Assembly (NCBI RefSeq): GCF_002355155.1
Contig: NZ_AP017369.1
Span: forward strand, 3,348,001-3,412,000
Origin: Corynebacterium suranareeae
GTDB lineage: Bacteria > Actinomycetota > Actinomycetes > Mycobacteriales > Mycobacteriaceae
Length of the DNA: 64,000 nucleotides
Direction of reading: 5' to 3'
A program made the translations under genes and the position numbers. Position 1 is the first letter of the stretch; each line of letters begins with the position of its first letter. The notes under the pieces are model-generated. The model did no database searches. It had not been told where the DNA came from and saw only the letters and a list, made by a program, of their open reading frames with translations. This document shows positions 48,542-58,155 of the stretch, one piece after another.

Positions 48542-48722
48542 GCTTCAAAAGTGTAGTCCTAAGCCATCCAATGACACGACCATGCAAGGCACTCGTTTAG
48601 AATTGCATTTAACCGTATGCGTCACCAAGCTCTAGGACGGATGGACGCTGTTAAAGCTACACCTAATCTACACCCAAGCTACGCAGGCGTAACTTGTAGT
48701 TTTCCTGTGCAAATTATTGATT

Positions 48723-48750
48723 TTTCCGTTGATAGGTTATCCAACGGAAA
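48723..48750 (+). promoter_or_regulatory. Candidate MarR operator upstream of malR
   Basis: TTTCCGTTG and CAACGGAAA are perfect 9-bp arms around ATAGGTTATC. It lies ~30 bp before the start codon of the MarR gene and would overlap the -35/-10 spacer, fitting autorepression. TATGCT at 48768-48773 is a possible -10 box placing the transcript start at the ATG, i.e. a leaderless mRNA. Confidence 0.65.
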
Positions 48751-48780
48751 TTACTCCTTAATCCCGCTATGCTTACTAAC

Positions 48781-49242
48781 ATGCCTAATGTAAACGCTGA
48801 GGAGTTAGCAGTCCGCGTGCGACCCGCGCTGACTAAACTCTACGTTCTCTATTTTCGTCGCTCCGTGAATTCTGACCTTTCCGGACCACAGCTCACCATT
48901 TTGAGCCGCCTGGAAGAAAACGGCCCTTCCAGGATCAGCCGCATCGCGGAACTTGAAGATATCCGTATGCCAACCGCTTCCAATGCTTTGCATCAGCTAG
49001 AGCAGATGAACTTGGTTGAGCGCATCCGTGACACCAAGGACCGCCGTGGTGTGCAGGTGCAGCTCACGGAACACGGTCGCGCGGAACTAGAGCGGGTAAA
49101 CAAAGAAAGAAATGCCGAGATGGCTCGCGTCCTCGAAATGCTCAGCCCTGAGCAGCTCGAGCGCACCGAAGAGCTAGTTGATATCATCACCGAACTTGCA
49201 GAGGTGTACGGTAACTGGAAAGAGACCGACAGCGGTTCTTAA
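48781..49242 (+). CDS. malR: MarR-family regulator, probably MalR
   Basis: 153 residues from ATG 48781. The winged helix-turn-helix is clear (GPQLTILSRLEENGPSRISRIAELEDIRMPTASNALHQLEQMNLVERI, roughly residues 35-85), followed by the DRRGVQVQLTEHG wing. Its neighbourhood (class A PBP on one side, a Usp gene on the other) matches the C. glutamicum malR locus as I recall, where MalR controls malic enzyme and cell-envelope or stress genes. The palindrome upstream suggests autoregulation. No ribosome-binding site is present, fitting a leaderless transcript. Confidence 0.78.
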   Translation: MPNVNAEELAVRVRPALTKLYVLYFRRSVNSDLSGPQLTILSRLEENGPSRISRIAELEDIRMPTASNALHQLEQMNLVERIRDTKDRRGVQVQLTEHGRAELERVNKERNAEMARVLEMLSPEQLERTEELVDIITELAEVYGNWKETDSGS

Positions 49243-49271
49243 TTTTCCTCCCATCTCAACTCCGGAATTAG

Positions 49272-50225
49272 ATGAAACAACCCCTTCGCGTACTTATATC
49301 TTGCCGTTCCGAAGAAAACTCGAATGGCAAACCGAGTGGCAAACGTAGTGAACAAAACGATGCTGTCTTCGAGTTCGCCGCGTGGCTGGCTCGTACTTCA
49401 GACATCAACGTTCGTGGAATCACAACTTTCATCCGCCCATGGCCTTCAGCCTCCATCAGCAAACTCGGAGGTAAGTACCATAAGTGGCTGAAGAATTTGG
49501 ATTCTCACTACCGAAACATCACGTTAAAAGGGCTCAAAGAATCTGGAGTTGAGAAGTCCCAATGGGACGATAAAGTCTCAGTGTTTGTAGATGGCCCATC
49601 TGAATCCACGCTGCTTACCCATGCTGCAAAGGAATTCGACGCCGATCTCATCTTGCTCGGCTCCGACGCTGCCGCACCCAAAGGCCGCTTTTTGGCCAGC
49701 TCCACCGCAGACGCGCTACTTCACTCCTCGCCTGTCCCACTAGGACTTGTTCCGCGAGGAGTTAAACTTTCCAAAAAAGGTGTCACCAGGGTCAACTACG
49801 CTTTCACCAACGAAAGTGATGACTTCGATCAAGGGCTGCGCTACGCTGCAGAACTCGCCTCCACATGGAATGTGCCTCTACGCATTCTTTCTTTCTCACC
49901 TGAAGGAATCACCTCCGCGCCGACCAGCAGAAGTTTGGATATCTCTACCAAACTGTCTTCTGAATGGCGCGAGCTCACCCTCGCAATGCTCGACCGAGCC
50001 CGAGATGGGGTTTTAAAAGATCACCCTGATTTAAGTGTCAGCAGTGAAATCGGCTCAGGGTGGGGTTGGAATGGGGCAATTGATGCCCTGAAGTGGAAAA
50101 AGGGCGATCTTCTTTGCCTAGGTTCCCATCCCACAGATGCACTCTCTCGAGTTTTTGTGGGTTCGGAAACAATGGAAATTATCCGAAACTCTCCTGTTCC
50201 GACCATCATTTATCCCAGTCTTTAG
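49272..50225 (+). CDS. Universal-stress-like protein, tandem divergent Usp domains
   Basis: 317 residues in two Usp-like halves. The second strand-turn (DADLILLGSDAAAPKG) and the tail (GDLLCLGSHPTDALSRVFVGSETMEIIRNSPVP) retain part of the Usp pattern, but the full G-x2-G-x9-G ATP-binding motif is degraded in both halves, so nucleotide binding is uncertain. It begins 30 bp after malR on the same strand and is probably in its operon. Confidence 0.75.
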   Translation: MKQPLRVLISCRSEENSNGKPSGKRSEQNDAVFEFAAWLARTSDINVRGITTFIRPWPSASISKLGGKYHKWLKNLDSHYRNITLKGLKESGVEKSQWDDKVSVFVDGPSESTLLTHAAKEFDADLILLGSDAAAPKGRFLASSTADALLHSSPVPLGLVPRGVKLSKKGVTRVNYAFTNESDDFDQGLRYAAELASTWNVPLRILSFSPEGITSAPTSRSLDISTKLSSEWRELTLAMLDRARDGVLKDHPDLSVSSEIGSGWGWNGAIDALKWKKGDLLCLGSHPTDALSRVFVGSETMEIIRNSPVPTIIYPSL

Positions 50226-50281
50226 GTTCCCAAACTCAAGGGGACTAGACTTAAAAGGTGCCTGTAGAGGAGGACAATTCC

Positions 50282-50755
50282 ATGAACACCAACCCAGAGC
50301 ATCCGGAAAATGACCTGGTCGACGATGCGGATTTTTCTAACCGCCCCAGGTCTTATAGGAACGATTTCGATTCGTTGGCCGATGCACCTGATCCGATGCT
50401 TGAACATGAGAAAAATAGACGTTCCTCCCGGCAAGCGATCATCTACTTGTTTGCTGTTCCACTTCTAACATTTCTCTCTGCATATGTGCTCGCGTGGGTT
50501 TCTAGGCTCCAAGGTGGCCCCATTTGTGATGCAGGGGACGCCGTATGGATTTGTTCCCGCGCAGCTGAGTTATGGTGGCCGATCATCACCAGTGCTGTAG
50601 CTTTTGGTGGCATGCTTGGATCCGCCTGGATTCTTTACGATAAGTACCGAAAGTTCCTGCGCTGGCGCCCGTGGATGGGTGTGTTGTGGGTATTGATCCC
50701 ATTCAGCATGCTGTGGGGAACCTCAGTGCTTACACTGTCCATTTTGGGCCATTAA
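50282..50755 (+). CDS. Membrane protein of unknown function
   Basis: 157 residues from ATG 50282, preceded by GAGGAGG. An acidic soluble N-terminus (~1-55) is followed by three hydrophobic segments (AIIYLFAVPLLTFLSAYVLAW, WWPIITSAVAFGGMLGSAWIL, WMGVLWVLIPFSMLWGTSVLTL). Two cysteines (CDAGDAVWICS) lie in the first outside loop. It is third after malR and the Usp-like gene, possibly in the same transcript, and ends at a strong terminator. No family recognised. Confidence 0.72.
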   Translation: MNTNPEHPENDLVDDADFSNRPRSYRNDFDSLADAPDPMLEHEKNRRSSRQAIIYLFAVPLLTFLSAYVLAWVSRLQGGPICDAGDAVWICSRAAELWWPIITSAVAFGGMLGSAWILYDKYRKFLRWRPWMGVLWVLIPFSMLWGTSVLTLSILGH

Positions 50756-50780
50756 AACAGCACTTTAAAAAAAAATAAGA

Positions 50781-50821
50781 GTCGGAAAACCTAGCAATTT
50801 CCCTAGGTTTTCCGACATTTT
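50781..50821. terminator. Terminator between membrane protein and ABM genes
   Basis: GTCGGAAAACCTAG and CTAGGTTTTCCGAC form a 14-bp perfect stem with an 8-base loop and ATTTTT after it; AAAAAAAAATAAGA precedes it, so it can act on both strands. Confidence 0.88.
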
Positions 50822-50827
50822 TATGGA

Positions 50828-50875
50828 GCGGCCTACTGGGCGGCCTACTGGGCAGCCTACTGGGCAGCCTACTGA
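50828..50875 (-). repeat. Four 12-bp tandem repeats, each with an in-frame stop codon
   Basis: GC(G/A)GCCTACTGG is repeated four times, the last copy ending in A. On the minus strand each unit reads Ala-Ala-Gln-stop in the frame of the preceding ABM gene, whose own end is Gly-Ala-Gln-stop, so the end of the gene has been tandemly duplicated. Confidence 0.85.
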
Positions 50876-51186
50876 GCGCCCTTAGAACCTAGGACGACTT
50901 CAAATTCCAACAAAGTGGCACCGGAGGCAACAGGCTTCTTATCAGAGCCGTGTGCTCCGTGTCCGCCCTTTGCCTTCTCAGCATCACGCCAGGCGTTATA
51001 GCTGTCTTCATCTGCCCACTGGGTGACTACAAAGTAGCGATCCTCACCAGAAACAGGACGAAGCAGTTGGAAGCCTTCAAAACCAGGTGCGGAATCTACT
51101 GCATTTTGACGAACTGCGAAGCGCTTTTCTAGCTCTTCACCAGCGCCTTCGGGCACGGAAATTGCGTTGATCTTAACGATACTCAT
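50869..51186 (-). CDS. ABM-domain protein, haem-degrading monooxygenase-like
   Basis: 105 residues with the dimeric ferredoxin-like ABM fold (VKINAISVPEGAGEELEKRF, then RYFVVTQWADEDSYNAWRDAEKA). Asn8, the Trp of TQWADE and a His in KGGHGAHGSDK recall the Asn-Trp-His set of IsdG/MhuD haem oxygenases, though the alignment is not certain. An alternative is a general antibiotic-biosynthesis-monooxygenase protein. The start ATG 51186 lies 33 bp from the stop of the trhO gene upstream. The 3' end contains tandem copies of its own stop region. Confidence 0.7.
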   Translation of the reverse strand: MSIVKINAISVPEGAGEELEKRFAVRQNAVDSAPGFEGFQLLRPVSGEDRYFVVTQWADEDSYNAWRDAEKAKGGHGAHGSDKKPVASGATLLEFEVVLGSKGAQ

Positions 51187-51218
51187 ACCCAGCCACCATA
51201 CCCGTTTTCAAAAAGTAT

Positions 51219-52157
51219 CTAGGAATTAATTAGTGGATCAATTCCTTGCTCAGCAAAGTCTGCAGCCATCTCTGCGCAGGCTTCACGTTTGCAATGACGA
51301 GTTGCAACATTGGCGTAGCAATCAGGACACATCAGAACCAATTCACGGCATTCATCTTCGTTGATGCAGTGCTCAAACTTGTTGGTTGGAGTGTCACAGT
51401 GGATGCAGTGTCCGACGCGTTTGTAATCCTCGCCGAACTCCATGTGCATGCGTTTGTCAAAGACGTAAAGGGAGCCCTCCCACAGGCCCTTATTTCCAAA
51501 TTGCTCACCGTAACGAACAATGCCACCATCAATTTGGTACACCTCTTTGAACCCGCGATTGATCATGAGAGAACTTAGGATCTCACAACGGATTCCACCG
51601 GTGCAGTAGGTAACCACTGGTTTGTCTTTGAGGTCATCGTATTTTCCGGACTCGATTTCTGCGATGAAATCATGAGTGGTTTCAACATCGGGGACGATCG
51701 CGTCTTTGAATTTACCGATCTGCGCTTCCATTGCGTTTCGGCCGTCAAAGAAGACCACCTCATCGCCTCGAGATTCCACTAGCTCATTGACCTGCGCGGG
51801 CTTTAGGTGGACGCCGCCGCCAACAACACCGTTTTCATCAACTTTGAGTTCATTAGGTGCTCCGAAAGCAACGATCTCATCGCGGACTTTAACACTCAGC
51901 TTCGGGAAATCTTCTGCGCCACCTTCAGACCACTTAAACTGCATGCGGTTAAACGCTGGGTACTCGCGAGTCCTTTTGATATACGCCTTGCAATCATCAA
52001 TATCTCCGCCCACGGTTCCATTGATGCCATGGGTGGAGATCAAAATGCGGCCACGAAGGTTCAGCGACTCGCACAGCTCACGCTGCCACAGCTGAACTGC
52101 TTTAGGATCAGAAAGCGGGGTGAATGCGTAATAAAGAAGAATTTTTCCGGTAGCCAC
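51219..52157 (-). CDS. trhO: tRNA uridine(34) hydroxylase, rhodanese family
   Basis: 312 residues: an N-terminal acylphosphatase-like domain, a rhodanese domain (~120-225) with the active-site loop [10 protein letters not shown], and a C-terminal Cys-rich zinc-binding tail ([21 protein letters not shown], and further Cys pairs). This is the YceA/TrhO layout; the enzyme hydroxylates U34 of certain tRNAs using prephenate-independent oxygen chemistry. GTG 52157 is the start. The ABM gene follows on the same strand. Confidence 0.9.
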   Translation of the reverse strand: MATGKILLYYAFTPLSDPKAVQLWQRELCESLNLRGRILISTHGINGTVGGDIDDCKAYIKRTREYPAFNRMQFKWSEGGAEDFPKLSVKVRDEIVAFGAPNELKVDENGVVGGGVHLKPAQVNELVESRGDEVVFFDGRNAMEAQIGKFKDAIVPDVETTHDFIAEIESGKYDDLKDKPVVTYCTGGIRCEILSSLMINRGFKEVYQIDGGIVRYGEQFGNKGLWEGSLYVFDKRMHMEFGEDYKRVGHCIHCDTPTNKFEHCINEDECRELVLMCPDCYANVATRHCKREACAEMAADFAEQGIDPLINS

Positions 52158-52204
52158 GGTTATTTAGTCTAATCCGATGTGCAGCTACCTTAAAACTGAC
52201 GCTT

Positions 52205-53470
52205 TTACTCATAACGCAAAGCGTCAATCGGATCGAGCTTTGCTGCTTTATTAGCGGGGTAGTAGCCAAAGAATAGGCCAATAGCCATGGAAAAGAGCAA
52301 GGCAATCACAACTCCGCTCAGTGGAGGCAAAGAAATATAACCAATGGCACTGGATAGACCTAAACCAAGCGCACCACCTAAGAGCACGCCAAGGAGACCT
52401 CCGATGAAACAAATAATCATTGCTTCAACGACGAATTGAAGGCGAATGTCTCGGCGACGAGCACCAAGTGCTTTTCTCACACCAATCTCGCGGGTGCGCT
52501 CTGTGACAGACACCAACATAATGTTCATCACCCCAATGCCGCCCACAAGAAGTGAAATGCCACCAATTGCTGAGATACCTAAGCTCATGGCTCCGAGGAT
52601 GGTATTGAACTCTTCAATCTGCTTACGGAAATCCAACATCGCAACATGGTGTGATTCATTGTTGGCGTAGAGGGCATCGAAATATGTTTGGAGTGAATCT
52701 TTAAGCGCGTCCTGATCCACGCCTTGGGCTGCGCGGATGCTTAATGTACTAAATCCGTCTTCTGCATGAATGATGTCATTGGCAACCGGATAGGGGGTGT
52801 AAGTATTTACGGTTGGCATACTTCCCACAAGGCCACCTGCAGCGGCTTCTTTATACACGCCTACAACTCGTAGAAATGTCTCTTGACCATTGAGTTCAAA
52901 AGCTACTTCAGATCCCAGCGCCAGTTGGGGGTTTGCGTCGAAAAGCGTATTAAAAGCATCTGGCGCGATGACCGCAATGGGGCGCTGAGCGGCAACATCG
53001 TCCTGCGTGATTGCGCGGCCATAGTGCATTTCGATGCCGTTCATCCACATGTAGTCCTCGTTGACGCCCTGCAGATCAGATTTAAGATCTGCGTCCTCCC
53101 CGATCAGGGTGCCTTGGGTGCCCATTCCGCCAACGCTGATTCCGGTGATGCTATCGCTGAAACGATCTCGGAGCGTGTCCATTGTTTCTTCCGGGATGAG
53201 GTTGCCGCTAGCACTCCCGGGGGCTGCGTAGGCGAACATATCAGCTTCAGGTTCATCCTCATCAGGGCGTTCTTCAACCTGCGCCGATAAATCATTTGCC
53301 CCCAAGCTCTCCAGACTGTCTAGAGTTTGGTCCTGCAAGGCTTTACCGATGGTCAAAATTCCAATGACTGATGCAATACCAATGATGACTCCCAGAAGCG
53401 TCAACAATGCGCGCATCTTGTTGCTTCTCAGGCTGGTTAAAGCCAAAAGAATTGATTCTGCAACGCTCAT
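52205..53470 (-). CDS. MacB/FtsX-type ABC transporter permease
   Basis: 421 residues: one N-terminal helix (~20-45), a large periplasmic-type domain (~50-290) and three C-terminal helices (GISLLVGGIGVMNIMLVSVTER, CFIGGLLGVLLGGALGLGL, GVVIALLFSMAIGLFFGYYP). This is the MacB permease layout without an attached ATPase, so it depends on the neighbour. Its start codon overlaps the ATPase stop (TAATG). It is third in the operon and would form the export channel. Confidence 0.88.
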   Translation of the reverse strand: MSVAESILLALTSLRSNKMRALLTLLGVIIGIASVIGILTIGKALQDQTLDSLESLGANDLSAQVEERPDEDEPEADMFAYAAPGSASGNLIPEETMDTLRDRFSDSITGISVGGMGTQGTLIGEDADLKSDLQGVNEDYMWMNGIEMHYGRAITQDDVAAQRPIAVIAPDAFNTLFDANPQLALGSEVAFELNGQETFLRVVGVYKEAAAGGLVGSMPTVNTYTPYPVANDIIHAEDGFSTLSIRAAQGVDQDALKDSLQTYFDALYANNESHHVAMLDFRKQIEEFNTILGAMSLGISAIGGISLLVGGIGVMNIMLVSVTERTREIGVRKALGARRRDIRLQFVVEAMIICFIGGLLGVLLGGALGLGLSSAIGYISLPPLSGVVIALLFSMAIGLFFGYYPANKAAKLDPIDALRYE

Positions 53471-54159
53471 TAACGTTTCACCTCTGATCCAATGATGCGC
53501 CCATCAACCATGGTGACCACCCGATCCGATTCATCAGCGAGCTCAGGGTTATGCGTAATAAACACAATGGTTTTTCCCTGCTCCTTGTTGAGCTGGTGGA
53601 AAATATCCATCACCATCCGGCCAGTTGCAGAGTCCAAAGCACCCGTTGGTTCATCGGCAAGAATTATTTCTGGATCATTAGCCAACGCACGTGCAATAGC
53701 CACTCGCTGTTTCTGACCACCAGATAGTTCATTTGGCTCATGGTTTAAACGTTCACCCATGCCCACCATCTCCAACAATTCCACCGCACGACTGCGCCGC
53801 TGTTTAGCAGGAATTCCCGCATACATCATCGGCATCTCAACATTTTTCAATGCATCAATTCGCCCAATCAGATTGAAGTTTTGAAACACGAAGCCAATTG
53901 ATTTAGCACGGTGACTAGCCAACGCATCATCACTGATATCCAGCACATCCACGCCATCAAGGGTGTAGCTGCCATCAGTGGGTTTATCCAACAAGCCAAT
54001 GATGTTCATCATTGTTGATTTACCTGAACCAGACGTGCCCACAACAGAGACGAACTCACCGCGCTCCACATGGAAATCAACACCATGCAAAACTGTCAGT
54101 TCACCTTCGGTTCCGATGTTGTACGTCTTTACAATATTTGTCATTTCAATAAGGCTCAT
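53470..54159 (-). CDS. ABC transporter ATPase, LolD/MacB type
   Basis: 229 residues from ATG 54159 (MSLIEMTNIVKTY). Walker A is GTSGSGKSTMM, the ABC signature LSGGQKQRVAIARAL, Walker B IILADEPTGALD, and the H-loop THNPEL. The start lies 4 bp from the stop of the adaptor gene and its stop overlaps the permease start, so all three genes are co-translated. It powers a tripartite-like exporter. ATG 54180 is an alternative start. Confidence 0.93.
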   Translation of the reverse strand: MSLIEMTNIVKTYNIGTEGELTVLHGVDFHVERGEFVSVVGTSGSGKSTMMNIIGLLDKPTDGSYTLDGVDVLDISDDALASHRAKSIGFVFQNFNLIGRIDALKNVEMPMMYAGIPAKQRRSRAVELLEMVGMGERLNHEPNELSGGQKQRVAIARALANDPEIILADEPTGALDSATGRMVMDIFHQLNKEQGKTIVFITHNPELADESDRVVTMVDGRIIGSEVKR

Positions 54160-54163
54160 GGGA

Positions 54164-56002
54164 TTAAATCGCCTGGCCATCAGGTGTTGGTGAGGTGGCG
54201 AAAGCTTGTGCCACTGTATCTGTCTGGAGTTTTACTTCTTGTCCGATGAGGTTTCGGTAGTTTCCGGGCTGGGTCAAAACTCGGGCATCTGATGAAATTC
54301 CAGGGCCGCTGACAGCGATATCAAAATCATCGGATTCCGCTGTGGTGACTTCTACTTCTTCCACTTTGTTATCGTCGCTGATAATCAAAACAGCATCCTT
54401 GCCTTGATCATTTTGGTACACGGCCTCCAACGGAACAGTCAGCGCATGTGGTGCGATTTCATGAACAATGCGTACGCGCGCTGATCCACCAAGGTTGAGG
54501 CCTTCACGGTCGCCGGTGACGGAGATTTCAATGGGGAAGGTGACATCAGTGTTCGTGGAGACACCTTGGCCACCTGCGGTACCTTCTTCCGTTACCGGAG
54601 CTGAAGCAGCAATCGGAGAGACCTTGGATACTCGGCCGGTAAACTCTTTAGTACCAGTTGACGGTGTAGTGAACGTGACCCTCGATCCAACAGCAACATT
54701 GCCGATCTCGGCTTCTTTCACATTGGCGGAAATTTTCAGCTCGGAATCATCAGCAACGCTCAACAAAGCACCGGATGCTGGTTGGCCTTGGGCTGCCTGC
54801 ACAGATGAGACAATGCCGGAGTAAGGGGAACGCACCGTGGTGTTGTTGATATCCATCCGCAGTTGGGAAGTGGATCTGGCTGCGGCTTCATTATCTACTG
54901 ACGCCAAACCTAAAGCTGCATCGATCGCGCTTGATTGGGCTTCCAATTGGTGCTGAGTGGATAGTTGGGCTGCTTCCAAGCTAAGTGCAGCGTCTTGCTG
55001 GGCAGCGTGTGCTGCAGCTACTGCGCGTTGAGCAGCAGCTAACTCAGCATCAACTTTTCCAAGTGAATCAATGTACACCCGTTCAGCTTTTTCTAGATCT
55101 TCGGTGGTTGATGCTACGCGCCGCTCAGCTTCCTCCAGCGTGGTGTAGGACTGCACATAGGTTTGATCCTGGCTGGGCCATGCGGATGTTTTTGTGGCAA
55201 TTGCTTGTTCAAGCCCATCTACTTTTGTTTCAGCCGCGGCGATGGCTTCCGGGTCACCTGAAGTCCGTGCCTGGGCTAACTCAGCTTCCGCAGCGGCTAA
55301 TGCTTCTCTGTCATCTAGCAGTCCAATGACATCGTTCAGGTTGCTGCGATCATTGTTGATCAGCCCAAAATCTGCACGTAGTCGCTCAATTTCCGCTGCA
55401 TCTGCCTGCTCACGCGCTGCTTTAAGGGCATCTGATTGGGCAACCATGGTGGAATCCAAACCGCCATCCACATCTTTTTGCTTCGCCTCGAAATCACGAA
55501 TGGCATCTTGATACCCTTGAGATGCGGTTCGAAGTGAAGACTGCGCAGAGTTAATCTCCGGGCTCAGACCGTTATCCAAAAGTTCTCTGGACTGCTCATA
55601 TGCTTGTTGCGATTGTGCAATGGAATTACGGTTCGTCATTGCAGCTCGTGCATTATTGGCATCTGTTTCATCCAGCTGTCGTTGCAGGGCAGAGGCATCC
55701 AGCTCAGCCAAAACTTGATCAGCTGCCACTCGGTCACCAACAGCAACCGGCAAGTTCGCTACCGGCACAGTCAGACTCGTATAAATGGTGGTGGTTCGCG
55801 CAGCTTCAATGTTTCCATTGACAGAAACACGAGCCACGATCCCCTCCGAGGAAATCTCACGAACATCAGAAGTGGCAATCATCTGCTCATTTGACGAAGG
55901 GCGCAGAAAATACACAGCTGCAGCGACAATGATCAAAATCAGGACCACGGCCACAATGATGAGTTTCTTTGGGACCAAGGAAAGTGAGGGTGGTAGTGCC
56001 AC
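54164..56002 (-). CDS. MacA/HlyD-type membrane fusion protein with long coiled coil
   Basis: 612 residues from GTG 56002. A single N-terminal membrane segment (~13-33) is followed by a lipoyl-like half (VPVANLPVAVGDRVAADQVLAELDASALQRQLDET), a very long Ala/Glu-rich coiled coil (~95-330) and the second lipoyl half (IVSSVQAAQGQPASGALLSVADD), then beta-barrel and membrane-proximal domains. It is the adaptor for the ABC ATPase and permease that follow, a MacA-type role in Gram-positives. A GC-rich hairpin (56011-56036) sits in its leader. Confidence 0.85.
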   Translation of the reverse strand: MALPPSLSLVPKKLIIVAVVLILIIVAAAVYFLRPSSNEQMIATSDVREISSEGIVARVSVNGNIEAARTTTIYTSLTVPVANLPVAVGDRVAADQVLAELDASALQRQLDETDANNARAAMTNRNSIAQSQQAYEQSRELLDNGLSPEINSAQSSLRTASQGYQDAIRDFEAKQKDVDGGLDSTMVAQSDALKAAREQADAAEIERLRADFGLINNDRSNLNDVIGLLDDREALAAAEAELAQARTSGDPEAIAAAETKVDGLEQAIATKTSAWPSQDQTYVQSYTTLEEAERRVASTTEDLEKAERVYIDSLGKVDAELAAAQRAVAAAHAAQQDAALSLEAAQLSTQHQLEAQSSAIDAALGLASVDNEAAARSTSQLRMDINNTTVRSPYSGIVSSVQAAQGQPASGALLSVADDSELKISANVKEAEIGNVAVGSRVTFTTPSTGTKEFTGRVSKVSPIAASAPVTEEGTAGGQGVSTNTDVTFPIEISVTGDREGLNLGGSARVRIVHEIAPHALTVPLEAVYQNDQGKDAVLIISDDNKVEEVEVTTAESDDFDIAVSGPGISSDARVLTQPGNYRNLIGQEVKLQTDTVAQAFATSPTPDGQAI

Positions 56003-56179
56003 AGTGAGATAGCCCCCGGAACGTTAAGCTCCGGGGCGCTCCTTTCTTAAGTTTTTGCAACAAGTCTGTATTTAAAAAACCAGGGTACGGACATACCATT
56101 CCCAGCACATCGGGGAATGCCCCTAACTTATTTTCCCTCCAAAATCCTCCGTTTTTACTCTCCCAAACGGGGGTAATGC

Positions 56180-56212
56180 TTGATCGATCAACTGAGTTGC
56201 TTGATCGATCAG
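56180..56212 (+). promoter_or_regulatory. Paired palindromic operators upstream of ino1
   Basis: TTGATCGATCAA (56180-56191) is a perfect 12-bp palindrome; TTGATCGATCAG (56201-56212) repeats it 21 bp away, two helical turns, on the same face. The spacing suggests cooperative binding of a dimeric regulator, such as the LacI-type inositol regulator IpsA known to control ino1 in C. glutamicum; the identity is my inference. Confidence 0.55.
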
Positions 56213-56329
56213 GTCTGCTTTCAACTCGCAATCCCCACATTTTGGGTCATTTTCAGACGTAGCGTCGAACAGCGTGCGGCGAAGCTTATCGGTCGCGGCC
56301 AGTATCTTTTTTAAGAGGAGAAAATTTAA

Positions 56330-57421
56330 ATGAGCAAGTCCACCATCAGGGTTGCCATCGCCGGAGTCGGAAACTGCGCAACCTCCCTCATTCAGGGTGT
56401 GGAATATTACCGAAACGCAGATCCTTCCGAAACCGTCCCAGGTTTGATGCACGTCCAATTCGGCGATTACCACGTCGGCGATATCGAATTTGTCGCCGCT
56501 TTTGATGTTGATGCCGAAAAAGTAGGCGTTGACCTGGCAGATGCCACCGAAGCCTCACAAAACTGCACCATCAAAATCGCCGACGTCCCGCAGACCGGCA
56601 TCAACGTTTTACGCGGCCCCACCTTAGACGGCCTGGGCGATCACTACCGGGCGACCATCGACGAGTCCACCGCCGAGCCAGTCGACGTTGCCAAAGCGCT
56701 TATCGACGCAAAAGCCGACGTTTTGGTGTCCTACCTCCCAGTAGGCTCCGAAGAAGCCGATAAATTCTACGCACAAGCCGCCATCGATGCAGGCTGCGCC
56801 TTCGTTAACGCACTCCCAGTCTTTATCGCATCCGACCCAGAATGGGCTAAGAAGTTCACCGACGCTGGTGTCCCAATTGTTGGCGATGACATTAAATCCC
56901 AAATCGGCGCAACCATCACCCACCGAGTCTTGGCACGTCTTTTTGAAGAACGTGGTGTTCGCGTCGACCGCACCATGCAACTCAATGTCGGCGGCAACAT
57001 GGATTTTAAAAACATGCTTGACCGCAACCGCCTAGAGTCCAAGAAAGTCTCCAAAACCCAGGCCGTGACCTCCAACATTCCAGATGGTCCACTGTCTGGA
57101 AAAGTGGAAGACCGCAACGTTCACATCGGACCATCCGACCACGTCCAATGGTTAGATGACCGCAAGTGGGCTTATGTCCGCCTCGAGGGCACCGCGTTTG
57201 GTGGAGTACCTCTCAACCTGGAGTACAAGCTCGAAGTGTGGGATTCACCCAACTCTGCCGGCATCATCATCGACGCTGTCCGCGCCGCAAAAATCGCCCT
57301 GGACCGTGGAATCGGCGGACCCATCATGCCAGCTAGCTCCTACCTGATGAAGTCCCCACCAGCGCAGCTTCCAGACGATGTTGCTAGGGAACGCCTGGAG
57401 GCATTCATCATCGAGGCATAA
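56330..57421 (+). CDS. ino1: Myo-inositol-1-phosphate synthase
   Basis: 363 residues of the actinobacterial-type enzyme that isomerises glucose-6-phosphate to inositol-1-phosphate with catalytic NAD, feeding phosphatidylinositol and mycothiol. The glycine-rich NAD site [16 protein letters not shown] is at the N-terminus; [21 protein letters not shown] and the catalytic lysines follow. AAGAGGAG precedes ATG 56330. The upstream paired palindrome suggests inositol-dependent control. Confidence 0.95.
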   Translation: MSKSTIRVAIAGVGNCATSLIQGVEYYRNADPSETVPGLMHVQFGDYHVGDIEFVAAFDVDAEKVGVDLADATEASQNCTIKIADVPQTGINVLRGPTLDGLGDHYRATIDESTAEPVDVAKALIDAKADVLVSYLPVGSEEADKFYAQAAIDAGCAFVNALPVFIASDPEWAKKFTDAGVPIVGDDIKSQIGATITHRVLARLFEERGVRVDRTMQLNVGGNMDFKNMLDRNRLESKKVSKTQAVTSNIPDGPLSGKVEDRNVHIGPSDHVQWLDDRKWAYVRLEGTAFGGVPLNLEYKLEVWDSPNSAGIIIDAVRAAKIALDRGIGGPIMPASSYLMKSPPAQLPDDVARERLEAFIIEA

Positions 57422-57453
57422 CTACATGCGAGTCGGTCAACGTTGAAAATGAG

Positions 57454-58131
57454 ATGACCCACACTGATAAGGTTAGTGTCGTGGAAATCCCCTCAATCAA
57501 AATGAACCGGCTCACGCTTCGAGATCAAGTGCATCAAACGCTTTTGAACTCGATCACCGACGGTACTTTGCGTCCTGGATCAGTGCTTCTAGAAACTGAA
57601 CTTGCAGAGTCCTTTGGCGTGAGCAGAGGAACAGTGCGTGAAGCACTGCGGTCATTGCAGCAGGCTGGCTTGGTTGACAGCGATTCGCGTGGACGCAGTG
57701 CTGTTCACGAGCCAACTCCACGAGAAATTCAAGAGCTGTTTCGCGTTCGTGCAGCACTCGAGGGTTTGGCGATCCGTGAGATCATTGAGTTACCAAATCG
57801 TCAGGAAATTGTCGCTGAATTACGCAAACAACTCCCCCCAACACAAAAAGGGGAGTTTAACACTGTCTTGAATAAGGATTTGGCATTTCACGAGCAGATC
57901 TGTCGCGCATCAGGAAACACAATCCTACTCAATTCATGGAAGCACCTCGAAGCCCAAATGCGTATTGGGCTCTTTGCCGCTGCAAGGGAGGAATCCTTGG
58001 AGATCATGGACGGCAATCGCCATATTCCAGTTCTAGATGCGATTGAAAATGGCGATCCAGCTGCAGCGGAGGAGATTATACGCGCGCATATGGAGGAAGC
58101 CTCACTACAGTGGGATTCCTCCATGAGCTAA
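57454..58131 (+). CDS. FadR-type GntR regulator of a sugar/acid catabolic module
   Basis: 225 residues: a GntR winged helix (LRDQVHQTLLNSITDGTLRPGSVLLETELAESFGVSRGTVREALRSLQ, ~22-70) and an all-helical FCD domain, which in this subgroup binds carboxylates. It sits next to the MHS permease (convergent) and upstream of the SDR-transketolase genes, and is probably their repressor. A GTG at 57481 is an alternative start. GTCAAC repeats in the divergent promoter downstream are likely its operators. Confidence 0.82.
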   Translation: MTHTDKVSVVEIPSIKMNRLTLRDQVHQTLLNSITDGTLRPGSVLLETELAESFGVSRGTVREALRSLQQAGLVDSDSRGRSAVHEPTPREIQELFRVRAALEGLAIREIIELPNRQEIVAELRKQLPPTQKGEFNTVLNKDLAFHEQICRASGNTILLNSWKHLEAQMRIGLFAAAREESLEIMDGNRHIPVLDAIENGDPAAAEEIIRAHMEEASLQWDSSMS

Positions 58132-58155
58132 TGCTTCAAAGAAGCATGCTTTAGC

